10,588 nucleotides of DNA, from NCBI GenBank assembly GCA_027036915.1, contig JALWCD010000097.1:1-10588 (forward strand). Reading direction: 5' to 3'. The translations under genes and the position numbers were made by a program. Below the pieces are notes generated by a model. It had not been told where the DNA came from, did no database searches, and saw only the letters and a program-made list of their open reading frames with translations. The stretch is from Thermodesulfatator sp. Lineage in GTDB: Bacteria > Desulfobacterota > Thermodesulfobacteria > Thermodesulfobacteriales > Thermodesulfobacteriaceae. Positions 1-6,921 of the stretch are shown here, in pieces (the first letter of the stretch is position 1; every line of letters begins with the position of its first letter).

Positions 1-271
1 GGCTTGCGGCCAGTTCCTCGATCCGGAAACGGGCCTGCCGGAGATCGTAATTGTGGGAGAGGACCCTCTCCACCAGACGGTTCAGCTCGGGAAGCCCGAA
101 GGTTTCCCACCAGCGGTCGGGAAGCCGTGAAAGGGTATGGTTTCCGGGATCGTTCACGAAATTCTCCGGAAGAGAAACGGGTTTTGGGGAAAGCTCAAGT
201 TTGGGACCACAGGCCACAAGCAGCCCGCCCAGAAGAAGGCCCCCTATCAGTCGTAAGGTCAGGGACGACAT
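1..271 (-). CDS. NodT/TolC-like outer-membrane efflux lipoprotein, N-terminal part (gene runs off the window)
   Basis: The visible 90 residues look like the start of an RND-type efflux outer-membrane factor. They begin with a hydrophobic signal (residues 4-20) ending in a lipobox L-V-A-C with Cys21 as the expected lipidated residue. A Pro-rich linker follows, then a segment around residues 53-88 with W54-W55, 'FGLPELNRLVERVLSHN' and 'DLRQARFRIEELAA'. This matches the first helix of the NodT family, whose members usually have W...F.dp.L..L...AL..N.dl..A. Such proteins form trimeric outer-membrane channels joined to a periplasmic adaptor and an inner-membrane pump. The start is well limited: an in-frame TAA lies at 283-281, so only TTG 274 or ATG 271 can start it, and ATG is preferred. 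No Shine-Dalgarno sequence is visible, so the mRNA may be leaderless. It is divergent from rpsB. The substrate is unknown, and pump genes would be expected beyond the left edge. Confidence 0.82.
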   Translation of the reverse strand, partial: MSSLTLRLIGGLLLGGLLVACGPKLELSPKPVSLPENFVNDPGNHTLSRLPDRWWETFGLPELNRLVERVLSHNYDLRQARFRIEELAAS

Positions 272-279
272 CAAGGGAA

Positions 280-309
280 ATTAAAACCCAAAAGGTGGGT
301 TTCGGTCCA
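280..309 (-). promoter_or_regulatory. Candidate promoter of the efflux gene, giving a leaderless mRNA
   Basis: On the minus strand a TTTAAT box (285-280) lies 18 nt from a TGGACC box (309-304), each matching four of six sigma70 consensus bases. Transcription would start near 273, within a few bases of ATG 271. This agrees with the missing Shine-Dalgarno sequence and the in-frame stop just upstream. The match is weak and the call is an inference. Confidence 0.3.
284..302. promoter_or_regulatory. Inverted repeat in the efflux promoter spacer, candidate operator
   Basis: AAACCCA (284-290), a 5-nt spacer AAAGG, then TGGGTTT (296-302) form a perfect 7-bp inverted repeat. It lies almost exactly between the proposed -35 and -10 boxes of the efflux gene, a usual place for a repressor site. 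Efflux outer-membrane genes are often controlled by local TetR- or MarR-type repressors, but no regulator gene is in this window. It could also be chance. Confidence 0.35.
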
Positions 310-319
310 GTCCCCTCGG

Positions 320-348
320 TTGCGAAGCCCCCTGAAAAGTGGTAAAAA
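320..348 (+). promoter_or_regulatory. Candidate sigma70-type promoter of the rpsB operon
   Basis: TTGCGA (320-325) and TAAAAA (343-348) are separated by 17 nt, each with four of six consensus matches. Transcription would start near 355 and give a leader of about 100 nt before rpsB. There is little other AT-rich sequence in this gap on the plus strand, and the eleven-gene run needs a promoter here. The boxes themselves are only moderately convincing. Confidence 0.35.
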
Positions 349-365
349 GCCTGCCGAAAACACAC

Positions 366-445
366 GCCCGGCACACGGGCCCTCCGGGGTGTCCGGAATT
401 TCCGGATGGGAGGGTTCGGGGCGGAGGAAAAAACCCGAAAGGAGG
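366..445 (+). promoter_or_regulatory. Structured rpsB leader RNA, candidate S2 autoregulatory element
   Basis: Three consecutive stem-loops can be drawn. The first is GCCCG (366-370)/CGGGC (376-380) with loop GCACA. The second has an outer stem CCCTCC (380-385)/GGAGGG (409-414) enclosing the palindrome TCCGGAATTTCCGGA (392-406). The third is TTCGGG (415-420)/CCCGAA (434-439) with a purine-rich loop. The third ends one base before the Shine-Dalgarno GGAGG (441-445), which lies 7 nt before the rpsB ATG. Ribosomal protein S2 is known to repress its own rpsB-tsf operon through the 5' leader in Escherichia coli. That this leader does the same is an inference, and no known motif consensus was matched. 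Confidence 0.4.
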
Positions 446-452
446 TCTATCT

Positions 453-1298
453 ATGTCCCACATCACCATGAAGCAATTGCTTGAGGCCGGAGTGCACTTC
501 GGCCATCAGACCCGCCGGTGGAACCCGAAGATGAAGCCCTTCATTTTCGGGGAGCGTAACGGTATCCACATCATCGACCTTCAGCAGACCCTCAAGTATT
601 TCGAGATCGCCTACGAGTTCGTGAAGGACACCGTGGCCGAAGGGGGCAAGGTTCTTTTCGTGGGCACCAAGCGCCAGGCCCAGGACACCATCCGGGAGGA
701 GGCCACCCGCTGCGGCATGTATTATGTGGATCACCGCTGGCTGGGCGGCACCCTCACCAACTTCCGGACCATCCGCCAGAGCGTGGAGAAACTCAAGCGC
801 ATCGAGCAGTGGATGGAGGACGGGACCATCGAGCGGTTCCCCAAGAAGGAACGGCTCAAGCTGGAGCGTCTCCGGCAGAAGCTCGAACGGAACCTGGGGG
901 GTATCAAGGACATGGAAAGTCTGCCCCAGGTGCTCTATGTGGTGGATCCCAAAAAAGAAGAGATCGCGGTCCTTGAGGCCCGCAAACTCGGCATTCCGGT
1001 GGTGGCCATTACGGACACCAACTGCGATCCGGATCTCATCGACTACATCATCCCGGGCAACGACGACGCCATTCGGGCCATCAAGCTTCTCACCTCCCGG
1101 ATCGCGGACGCCGTGCTCGAGGGCCTGGAGATTTACAGGGAGAAGCTGGCGGCCGAGACCGACAAGGAGGCCGAGGAAGGCGTTGAAGAGCTTTCCGAGG
1201 AAGAGAAGGCTCAGGCCATTATAGAGGAGGTCCTTCAGGAGGAGGAAAAGGAGGCCGCACTAGAGGAAGAGGCCAAAAAACTCGAAGAAGAGGAATAA
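453..1298 (+). CDS. rpsB: 30S ribosomal protein S2
   Basis: S2 binds late to the 30S subunit, near the junction of head and body, and helps recruit S1. The 281-residue protein shows the family pattern throughout: '[24 protein letters not shown]' near residues 9-32, 'IHIIDLQQT' at 38-46, '[11 protein letters not shown]' at 67-77, '[14 protein letters not shown]' at 91-104, 'LPQVLYVVD' at 157-165 and '[30 protein letters not shown]' at 181-210. A coiled-coil hairpin fits residues 105-155. From about 231 to the end there is a very acidic Lys/Glu tail, 23 of 51 residues being Glu or Asp, that the core fold does not need. The ATG at 453 has GGAGG 7 nt upstream. The frame is open back to 339, but that part lacks family similarity. 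This is the first gene of the operon, followed 12 nt later by tsf. Confidence 0.97.
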   Translation: MSHITMKQLLEAGVHFGHQTRRWNPKMKPFIFGERNGIHIIDLQQTLKYFEIAYEFVKDTVAEGGKVLFVGTKRQAQDTIREEATRCGMYYVDHRWLGGTLTNFRTIRQSVEKLKRIEQWMEDGTIERFPKKERLKLERLRQKLERNLGGIKDMESLPQVLYVVDPKKEEIAVLEARKLGIPVVAITDTNCDPDLIDYIIPGNDDAIRAIKLLTSRIADAVLEGLEIYREKLAAETDKEAEEGVEELSEEEKAQAIIEEVLQEEEKEAALEEEAKKLEEEE

Positions 1299-1310
1299 AG
1301 GAGGGGCAAA

Positions 1311-1910
1311 ATGGCTGAAATCACCATGGAAATGATCAAGGAACTCCGGGCGCGTACGGCCGCGGGGTTCATGGATTGTAAGAAGGCCCTGGAGGAGGCC
1401 GGCGGAGACCTGGAAAAGGCCGTGGATATCCTGCGGAAGAAGGGGCTGGCCATCGCGGCCAAAAGGGCGGCCAAGGCCACCAGCGAGGGCGTGGTGGCGG
1501 CCTATATCCATGCCAACCACAAGATCGGGGTCCTGGTGGAAGTGAACTGCGAGACCGATTTCGTGGCTCGTACGGATGAGTTCAAGGAGTTCGCCCATAA
1601 TGTGGCCATGCAGATCGCGGCCACCAATCCCATCGCCGTAAGGCGCGAGGATGTTCCGGCCGAGGTCCTGGAACGGGAGAAAAAGCTCTACGAAGAACAG
1701 GCCCGGGAGAGCGGAAAACCCGAAAACGTGATCGAGAAGATTGTCCAGGGGAAACTTGAAAAGTTCTACCAGGAGGCGGTGCTTCTGGAGCAGCCCTACA
1801 TCAAGAATCCGGATCTCACCATTCAGGATCTCCTGAACGAGCTGATCGCCAAGACCGGGGAGAAGATCGTCATCCGGCGTTTTGCCCGGTTTCAGGTGGG
1901 TGAAGAATAG
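1311..1910 (+). CDS. tsf: Translation elongation factor EF-Ts, short form
   Basis: EF-Ts exchanges GDP for GTP on EF-Tu in the cytoplasm. The 199-residue protein starts with a UBA-like N-terminal domain (about 1-52) carrying '[19 protein letters not shown]' and '[10 protein letters not shown]'. The core follows, with the signature 'ETDFVAR' at residues 81-87, the EF-Tu-contacting segment. A further conserved stretch is '[19 protein letters not shown]' at 135-153, and the protein ends 'FARFQVGEE'. E. coli EF-Ts has 283 residues and a duplicated core. This one is near the length of the Thermus thermophilus protein, which has one core repeat and works as a dimer, so dimerisation is likely here too. 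The ATG at 1311 is preceded by AAAGGAGGGG, a good ribosome binding site. Its TAG shares one base with the pyrH GTG. Confidence 0.97.
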   Translation: MAEITMEMIKELRARTAAGFMDCKKALEEAGGDLEKAVDILRKKGLAIAAKRAAKATSEGVVAAYIHANHKIGVLVEVNCETDFVARTDEFKEFAHNVAMQIAATNPIAVRREDVPAEVLEREKKLYEEQARESGKPENVIEKIVQGKLEKFYQEAVLLEQPYIKNPDLTIQDLLNELIAKTGEKIVIRRFARFQVGEE

Positions 1911-2623
1911 TGGAACCCAGGTATCGCCGGGTCCTTCTCAAGTTATCGGGCGAGGCCCTGGGGGACGAGGCCGGCTCCGGCCTTGATCCCGAACGCCTTA
2001 TGGGCCTCGCCCGGGAGCTGGCCGAGGTTCGGGCCCTGGGGGTGGAGCTGGCGCTGGTGGTAGGCGGAGGAAACATCTTTCGCGGGGTCTCCGGAGCCGC
2101 CCGGGGGATGGATCGGGCCCGGGCGGACTACATGGGAATGCTGGCCACCCTCATCAACGCCCTGGCCCTGGAGGAGGCCCTGCGGAGGCAGGGGGTGGAA
2201 CCCCGGGTACTTTCGGCGCTGGCGGTGGAGGCCGTGGGCGAACCTTACCACCGCGAACGGGCCCTGGAGCACCTGGCGAAGGGCCGGGTGGTGATCTTCG
2301 CCTGTGGTACGGGCAACCCCTTCTTCACCACAGACACCGCGGCCACCCTGCGGGCGCTGGAGATCGGAGCGGAAATCCTCTTCAAGGCCACCAAGGTGGA
2401 CGGGGTTTATGAGGACGATCCGGTGAAGAATCCCACGGCCCGGAAATATGATTATCTTTCCTACGAGGAGGTCCTGGCCCGGGGGCTCCGGGTCATGGAC
2501 GCCACGGCGGTCTCTCTGGCCCGGGAACACGGGCTTCCGGTGAGGGTCTTCAATATGCTAAAATCCGGAAACATCAAAAAGGCCGTGCTCGGCGAAAGGG
2601 TCGGCACTCTGGTGGGGGGGTGA
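1910..2623 (+). CDS. pyrH: Uridylate kinase (UMP kinase)
   Basis: PyrH phosphorylates UMP to UDP with ATP in pyrimidine nucleotide synthesis. It belongs to the amino-acid-kinase fold and is usually a hexamer. The 237-residue protein shows 'KLSGEAL' at 11-17, the nucleotide-binding 'GGGNIFRG' at 52-59, '[19 protein letters not shown]' at 73-91, '[17 protein letters not shown]' at 133-149 and '[16 protein letters not shown]' at 162-177, all as in bacterial UMP kinases (E. coli 241 residues). It starts with GTG at 1910, overlapping the tsf TAG by one base. The only Shine-Dalgarno-like sequence is a weak GGTGGG inside tsf, so translation is probably coupled to tsf. It ends 6 nt before frr. Nothing is missing or unusual in the motifs. 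Confidence 0.97.
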   Translation: MEPRYRRVLLKLSGEALGDEAGSGLDPERLMGLARELAEVRALGVELALVVGGGNIFRGVSGAARGMDRARADYMGMLATLINALALEEALRRQGVEPRVLSALAVEAVGEPYHRERALEHLAKGRVVIFACGTGNPFFTTDTAATLRALEIGAEILFKATKVDGVYEDDPVKNPTARKYDYLSYEEVLARGLRVMDATAVSLAREHGLPVRVFNMLKSGNIKKAVLGERVGTLVGG

Positions 2624-2629
2624 GTCAAA

Positions 2630-3184
2630 ATGAAGGAGCTTTTCGAAGATGGCCGCAAACGCATGCAAAAGAGCCTTAAGGCCTTCAAGGAAGAAATCGC
2701 CCGCGTGCGCACCGGCCGGGCCTCTATCAGTCTCCTTGAGGGCATCAAGGTGGACTACTACGGCACCAAGATGCCCATTCCCCAGATGGCCACGGTTACG
2801 GTCTCCGAGGGCCGGTATCTGGTGATTCAGCCCTGGGATGTCTCCACCATCAAGGCCATCGAGAAGGCCATTCTGGAATCGGATCTCGGGCTCACCCCTA
2901 CGAGCGACGGGAAGATCATCCGGATCGTGGTGCCCCCGCTCACGGAGGAACGCCGGCGCGATCTGGTCAAGATGGTCCGCAAGATGGCCGAGGAAGCTCG
3001 GGTGGCCATCCGCAACATCCGGCGGGAGCTCATGGATGAACTCAAGAAGAAGAAAAAAGAGGGCGAGATCTCGGAGGACGATTTCCATCGTTTCCAGGAT
3101 CAGGTGCAGAAGCTCACGGATGAATTTATCGGGAAAATAGAGGAAGTTCTGGAAGAGAAAGAGAAGGAAATTCTTACGGTTTAG
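2630..3184 (+). CDS. frr: Ribosome recycling factor
   Basis: RRF acts with EF-G after termination to split the 70S ribosome into subunits. The 184-residue protein has the usual length (about 185) and two-domain order. The long-helix domain I spans about 1-30 and 106-184, and the beta domain II spans about 31-105. Family stretches are 'RTGRAS' at 27-32, 'LLEGIKVDYYGTKMPIPQMA' at 35-54, 'IQPWD' at 66-70, 'DGKIIRIVVPPLTEERRRDL' near 92-111 and the Lys-rich 'DELKKKKKEGEISEDD' helix turn. The ATG at 2630 is preceded by a run of six or more G, acting as ribosome binding site, at the end of pyrH. The pyrH TGA is 6 nt upstream and uppS begins 4 nt downstream. Confidence 0.97.
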   Translation: MKELFEDGRKRMQKSLKAFKEEIARVRTGRASISLLEGIKVDYYGTKMPIPQMATVTVSEGRYLVIQPWDVSTIKAIEKAILESDLGLTPTSDGKIIRIVVPPLTEERRRDLVKMVRKMAEEARVAIRNIRRELMDELKKKKKEGEISEDDFHRFQDQVQKLTDEFIGKIEEVLEEKEKEILTV

Positions 3185-3188
3185 ACCG

Positions 3189-3905
3189 GTGACGGAACTT
3201 GATCCCGAAAGACTGCCCCGCCATGTGGCCATCATCATGGACGGAAACGGCCGCTGGGCCAGACGGCGGGGGCTGCCCCGTTTTTTCGGCCACCGTGAGG
3301 GGGTAAAGACCGCCAAACGCATCATCACCAAGGCCTGCGAGCTCCCCATTCCGGTCCTCACCCTTTACGCCTTCTCCCGGGAGAACTGGCAGCGGCCCGA
3401 AGAAGAGATCGCGGTCCTCATGGATCTCCTGCGGGCCTATCTGCGGGAGGAACTTCCCACCATGCTCGAGAAAGGCATCCGATTCCGGGTCATCGGGGAA
3501 AGGGAGCGATTCCCGGAGGACATCCAGGAGATGATCGCCCTCTGCGAGGAGAAGACCGCGGCCGGCGAGCGGATGACCCTGGTCCTGGCCCTGAGTTACG
3601 GGGCCCGGGCCGAGATCGCCCGGGCGGCCCGGCTTCTGGCCCGGGAGGTCCTGGCCGGACGCCTCTCCCCGGAGGACATTACCCCTGAAAACTTCGCCCG
3701 CTTCCTCTACACCCGGGATCTTCCGGACCCGGATCTCCTGATCCGCACCAGCGGGGAACAAAGGCTCTCCAACTTCCTCCTTTACCAGTGCGCCTACACC
3801 GAATTTTACTTCACCCCGGTCCTCTGGCCGGATTTCACCGAGGAGGAATTTCTCCGGGCGCTGGCGGAGTACCAGCGCCGCGAGCGCCGCTTCGGAAGGG
3901 TATGA
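3189..3905 (+). CDS. uppS: Undecaprenyl diphosphate synthase (cis-prenyltransferase)
   Basis: UppS adds isopentenyl diphosphate units to farnesyl diphosphate, making the C55 carrier lipid for peptidoglycan and other glycans. The 238-residue protein carries '[10 protein letters not shown]' at 15-24 with the catalytic Asp18 (Asp26 in E. coli), 'GHREG' at 34-38, '[10 protein letters not shown]' at 61-70 and '[10 protein letters not shown]' at 134-143. The C-terminal block '[19 protein letters not shown]' at 182-200 has the Arg/Arg/Ser diphosphate-binding residues 186, 192 and 194, followed by 'CAYTEFYF'. The start is a GTG at 3189, placed the expected short distance before the catalytic motif. 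There is no close Shine-Dalgarno sequence, only GAAGGA about 20 nt upstream in frr, so coupling to frr is likely. It overlaps cdsA by an ATGA. A short cis-prenyltransferase of other chain length cannot be excluded. Confidence 0.95.
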   Translation: MTELDPERLPRHVAIIMDGNGRWARRRGLPRFFGHREGVKTAKRIITKACELPIPVLTLYAFSRENWQRPEEEIAVLMDLLRAYLREELPTMLEKGIRFRVIGERERFPEDIQEMIALCEEKTAAGERMTLVLALSYGARAEIARAARLLAREVLAGRLSPEDITPENFARFLYTRDLPDPDLLIRTSGEQRLSNFLLYQCAYTEFYFTPVLWPDFTEEEFLRALAEYQRRERRFGRV

Positions 3906-4675
3906 GAAACCTCGCTTTCCGGATACTTACCGCGGCCGTCCTCCTTCCCCCTCTCCTTCTCCTCATCTGGAAGGGTCCCCTCTGGGCCCTCTTTCTCCTG
4001 ACCATGTTTGCCGGGGGACACGCCCTGCGTGAATGGTGGGAGATGACCGGTTTTCCCCGGGGACTTTTTATCGCGGCCTGCGGGAGTTATTTTCTGGCCT
4101 TCCTCCTGGCCCTGAAGAGCCTCCTCGGGGCCCTGTGGCTCCTTCTGGCCGGCCCCACCTTTTATTTTTTGAGGCACTTTGAAAGCGAACGCTTCCTTTC
4201 TCTCTTCACCCGGGTCGTCTTCGGTCTCTTCTATAGTTTCGTGGGCTTCTGGGCCCTTTTTCGCTTAGGCCAGATCGGTCGAGCCGAGCTTCTTTTCCTG
4301 CTGATTCTGGTCTTCCTGGAGGACACCGCGGCCTACTTCGGGGGAAAAGCCCTGGGCCGAAGGCCTTTCTTCTCCCACATAAGTCCTAGAAAGACCCTTG
4401 AGGGCTACCTCTCCGGGGTGCTGGTCGGAACCCTGGGGGCCGGAATCTGGGGCGTAAAAACCGGGCTCTTTTCTTTGGGGGAAGCCCTCGCCGTAAGTCT
4501 CCTCCTGGCCCTTCTCGCCCCGGCCGGAGATCTTCTGGAGTCCATGTTCAAGCGGGCCGCAGGGGTCAAGGATTCAGGGCGGATCCTTCCCGGACACGGA
4601 GGGCTCCTTGACCGGGTGGATGCCCTCATCTTCCTGGCCCCGCTCTTTTACGCTTACCTTGAGGTAAGGGGGTAG
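3902..4675 (+). CDS. cdsA: Phosphatidate cytidylyltransferase (CDP-diglyceride synthase)
   Basis: CdsA joins CTP and phosphatidic acid to CDP-diacylglycerol, the precursor of all phospholipids, in the inner membrane. The 257-residue protein is strongly hydrophobic with several predicted membrane spans (about 8-23, 27-40, 56-72, 76-90, 105-120, 128-142, 171-186, 195-208 and 241-253). The C-terminal family signature is intact: '[20 protein letters not shown]' at 214-233 followed by 'GLLDRVD', with the K-D, P-G-H-G-G and D-R-x-D residues. An upstream conserved block is '[16 protein letters not shown]' at 139-154 with '[12 protein letters not shown]' at 161-172. The start ATG at 3902 overlaps the uppS stop and has GGAAGGG just before it. 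The same frame is open 38 codons further back inside uppS, but that extension is polar and unlike the family. Confidence 0.95.
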   Translation: MRNLAFRILTAAVLLPPLLLLIWKGPLWALFLLTMFAGGHALREWWEMTGFPRGLFIAACGSYFLAFLLALKSLLGALWLLLAGPTFYFLRHFESERFLSLFTRVVFGLFYSFVGFWALFRLGQIGRAELLFLLILVFLEDTAAYFGGKALGRRPFFSHISPRKTLEGYLSGVLVGTLGAGIWGVKTGLFSLGEALAVSLLLALLAPAGDLLESMFKRAAGVKDSGRILPGHGGLLDRVDALIFLAPLFYAYLEVRG

Positions 4676-4681
4676 AGGCCT

Positions 4682-5848
4682 TTGAAACGGCTGGTTCTCC
4701 TGGGTTCGACCGGTTCGGTGGGCCGACAGACCCTGGAGGTGGTCTCGGATTTTCCCGAAAAGTTTCGGCTGGTGGCCCTGACCGCGGCCTCCAACTGGAA
4801 ACTTCTGGCGGAGCAGGCCCTTCGCTTCCGGCCCCGGGTGGTGGTCATCCTGCGGGAAGATCTTTATCGCCCTCTCCGGGAGGCCCTTCCTCCGGGAATA
4901 GAGGTCCTCTCCGGAGAAAAGGCCCTCTCGGAGGTCGCGGCGCACCCCGAGGCGGATCTGGTGGTCTCGGCCATCGTAGGGCTGGCCGGGCTGGCCCCGA
5001 CCCTTTCGGCCCTTTCGGCCGGAAAAACCGTGGCCCTGGCCAACAAGGAGGCCCTGGTCACAGGGGGGGAACTGGTGAAGGCCACGGCCCGTCGGGCCCG
5101 GGCCCGTCTCCTTCCGGTGGACAGCGAACACTCGGCTATCTTTCAGGCCCTCAAAGGACATCGGCGGCGAGAGGTGGCCCGCATCCTCCTTACGGCCTCC
5201 GGAGGCCCCTTTCGGGAACGGCCGGCGGAAAGTTTTCCGGAGATCACGCCCGAGGAGGCCCTGAAACACCCGCGCTGGCGCATGGGGGCCAAGATCACGG
5301 TGGACTCCGCCACCCTCATGAACAAGGGCCTGGAGGTCATCGAGGCCCATTTCCTCTTCGATCTCCCTTACGAGCGGATTGAGGTTCTCATCCATCCGCA
5401 AAGCATCGTGCACTCCCTGGTGGAGTTTCGCGACGGCTCCCTTCTGGCCCAGCTCAGTCTCCCGGACATGCGGCTTCCCATCGCCTACGCCCTGGCCTAT
5501 CCGGAAAGACTCCCCCTGCCCTACCCCCGCCTCTCCCTCACCGAGATCGGCGGGCTTACCTTCGAACCCCCGGATCCGGTGCGTTTCCCCTGTCTCTCCC
5601 TGGCCTATGAGGCCGGCCGGCGCGGGGGCTTCTGGCCGGTGGCCCTCAACGCCGCCAACGAGGTGGCGGTGGAGGCCTTCCTGAGCCGCCGGCTGCGTTT
5701 CGACCAGATCCCCCGGTTGATAGAGGAAACCTTGGCGCATCTTTCCTTTTCCGGTAAACCGGGTAGTCTAGAGGAAATCCTGGAAGCCGATAGAAAAACC
5801 CGAAAACTGGCCCGAGCCCTGATAAAGGAGAGGTTATGCTCACGGTAG
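4682..5848 (+). CDS. dxr: 1-deoxy-D-xylulose 5-phosphate reductoisomerase
   Basis: Dxr converts DXP to 2-C-methyl-D-erythritol 4-phosphate with NADPH, the first committed step of the MEP isoprenoid pathway that feeds UppS. The 388-residue protein (E. coli 398) shows the NADPH-binding 'LGSTGSVG' at 7-14, 'NKEALV' at 121-126, 'PVDSEHSAIFQ' at 145-155 with metal ligands Asp147 and Glu149, 'ASGGPF' at 172-177, 'HPRWRMGAKITVDSATLMNK' at 196-215 with the third metal ligand Glu218, and 'HPQSIVHSLVEFRDGS' at 238-253. The start is a TTG at 4682, 6 nt after the cdsA stop, with AGAGG just upstream. No other start fits the GSTGSVG distance. The 3' end overlaps rseP by 13 nt. Confidence 0.97.
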   Translation: MKRLVLLGSTGSVGRQTLEVVSDFPEKFRLVALTAASNWKLLAEQALRFRPRVVVILREDLYRPLREALPPGIEVLSGEKALSEVAAHPEADLVVSAIVGLAGLAPTLSALSAGKTVALANKEALVTGGELVKATARRARARLLPVDSEHSAIFQALKGHRRREVARILLTASGGPFRERPAESFPEITPEEALKHPRWRMGAKITVDSATLMNKGLEVIEAHFLFDLPYERIEVLIHPQSIVHSLVEFRDGSLLAQLSLPDMRLPIAYALAYPERLPLPYPRLSLTEIGGLTFEPPDPVRFPCLSLAYEAGRRGGFWPVALNAANEVAVEAFLSRRLRFDQIPRLIEETLAHLSFSGKPGSLEEILEADRKTRKLARALIKERLCSR

Positions 5849-6921
5849 CCGCGGCCCTCTTTGTGCTTTCGCTTCTGATTATCATCCACGAGTGGGGCCA
5901 TTTTCTGGCCGCAAGGCTCTTCGGCGTGATGGTCCTGCGCTTTTCCATCGGTTTCGGTCCCAAACTCTTCGGAAAGACCCTGGGGGAGACGGAATTCTGT
6001 ATTTCGGCCGTCCCTCTGGGAGGATACGTGAAACTTCTGGGCGAGGGAGAGGAGGAGGTTCCGCCGCATCTCCGCTCCCGGGCCTTCTCCCAGAAGCCTC
6101 TCTGGCAGAGGGCCCTCATCGTCTTTGCCGGGCCGCTTTTCAATTTTCTGCTGGCCTGGCTGGTCTTCGCCCTCTTCTTCGCCGTTAAGGGCAAACCCCT
6201 CATGCTTCCCGAAGTGGGCAAGGTTGTGGAGGGAGGGCCCGCGGCCAGAGCGGGCCTCAAACCCGGCGACCTCATTCTCTCCGTGGACGGGGTTGAGGTC
6301 AGGACCTGGGAAGACCTCACCCGGGAGATACGCAAACACAGCGCTCGGCCCCTGATTCTCAGGGTAAAAAGGGCGGATCGGGTCCTTGAGGTCCGGTTGC
6401 AACCCGAGATCCGCACGGTAAAGAACCTTTTCGGAGAGGAGGTAAAGGTTCCGGTCATAGGCATCGTGGCCTCCGGGCGGTTCGAAACCGAAAGGGTCTC
6501 TCCCGTATTCGCCCTCTGGGAAGGGTTCCTCCGGATGCTGACCCTGATAAAACTCACCCTGGTGGCCATCGTCAAACTCATCGAGCGGGTGCTACCGCTC
6601 TCCTCTCTGGGCGGGCCGCTTCTCATCGCTCAGATGGCCGGCGAGCAGGCCCGGGAGGGTTTCCTGGCCCTCCTCCTCTTTTCCGGGATCCTTTCGGTCA
6701 ATCTGGGGGTCATCAACCTCCTGCCCGTCCCCATGCTGGACGGCGGTCACCTGGTCTTTTACGCCCTGGAGGCCGTAAGGGGGCGCCCCCTTTCGGCCCG
6801 CACCCAGGAAAGGATCCAGAAGGTGGGGCTGGCCCTTCTCCTGGCTCTCATGGTGCTGGTCTTTTATAACGATCTCCTGCGGCTCTTTCCCCGATGGGTG
6901 CCCAGAATACCTCACCCCTGA
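5836..6921 (+). CDS. rseP: RseP-type site-2 intramembrane zinc metalloprotease, single PDZ
   Basis: Site-2 proteases cut substrates within the membrane, typically anti-sigma factors in the envelope-stress response or leftover signal peptides. The 361-residue protein has the zinc motif 'HEWGH' at 18-22 in the first membrane span and the third-ligand motif 'LDGGH' at 301-305 in a late span. It also has 'AVPLGGYVKLLGE' at 58-70, 'FAGPLFNFLLAW' at 97-108 and a periplasmic PDZ domain at about 122-188 ('GGPAARAGLKPGDLILSVDG'). E. coli RseP has two PDZ domains and 450 residues. The single-PDZ form, common in other phyla, is seen here. The ATG at 5836 has GGAGAGG upstream, inside dxr. No substrate anti-sigma gene lies in the window. 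It overlaps the next gene by 28 nt. Confidence 0.95.
   Translation: MLTVAAALFVLSLLIIIHEWGHFLAARLFGVMVLRFSIGFGPKLFGKTLGETEFCISAVPLGGYVKLLGEGEEEVPPHLRSRAFSQKPLWQRALIVFAGPLFNFLLAWLVFALFFAVKGKPLMLPEVGKVVEGGPAARAGLKPGDLILSVDGVEVRTWEDLTREIRKHSARPLILRVKRADRVLEVRLQPEIRTVKNLFGEEVKVPVIGIVASGRFETERVSPVFALWEGFLRMLTLIKLTLVAIVKLIERVLPLSSLGGPLLIAQMAGEQAREGFLALLLFSGILSVNLGVINLLPVPMLDGGHLVFYALEAVRGRPLSARTQERIQKVGLALLLALMVLVFYNDLLRLFPRWVPRIPHP

Noticed and set aside
4..345. Plus-strand open frame of 113 codons at the left edge
   Set aside because: It is the antisense shadow of the efflux lipoprotein gene on the minus strand, which has a signal peptide, lipobox and family motifs; the plus frame has no recognisable pattern.
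339..452. N-terminal extension of rpsB back to a GTG at 339
   Set aside because: The 38 added residues are unlike any S2, while the ATG at 453 has an ideal Shine-Dalgarno sequence and the normal N-terminus. The region is better read as promoter and leader.
724..1224. 166-codon Ser/Arg/Trp-rich frame inside rpsB
   Set aside because: This is a typical out-of-frame shadow in GC-rich DNA, wholly inside a certain ribosomal protein gene.
4574..5740. 388-codon minus-strand frame opposite dxr, and similar long minus-strand frames at 2558-3361, 5646-6626 and 7336-8319
   Set aside because: Long antisense frames are expected in GC-rich coding DNA. They show low-complexity Gly/Arg/Pro composition, no family motifs, and lie opposite well-identified genes.
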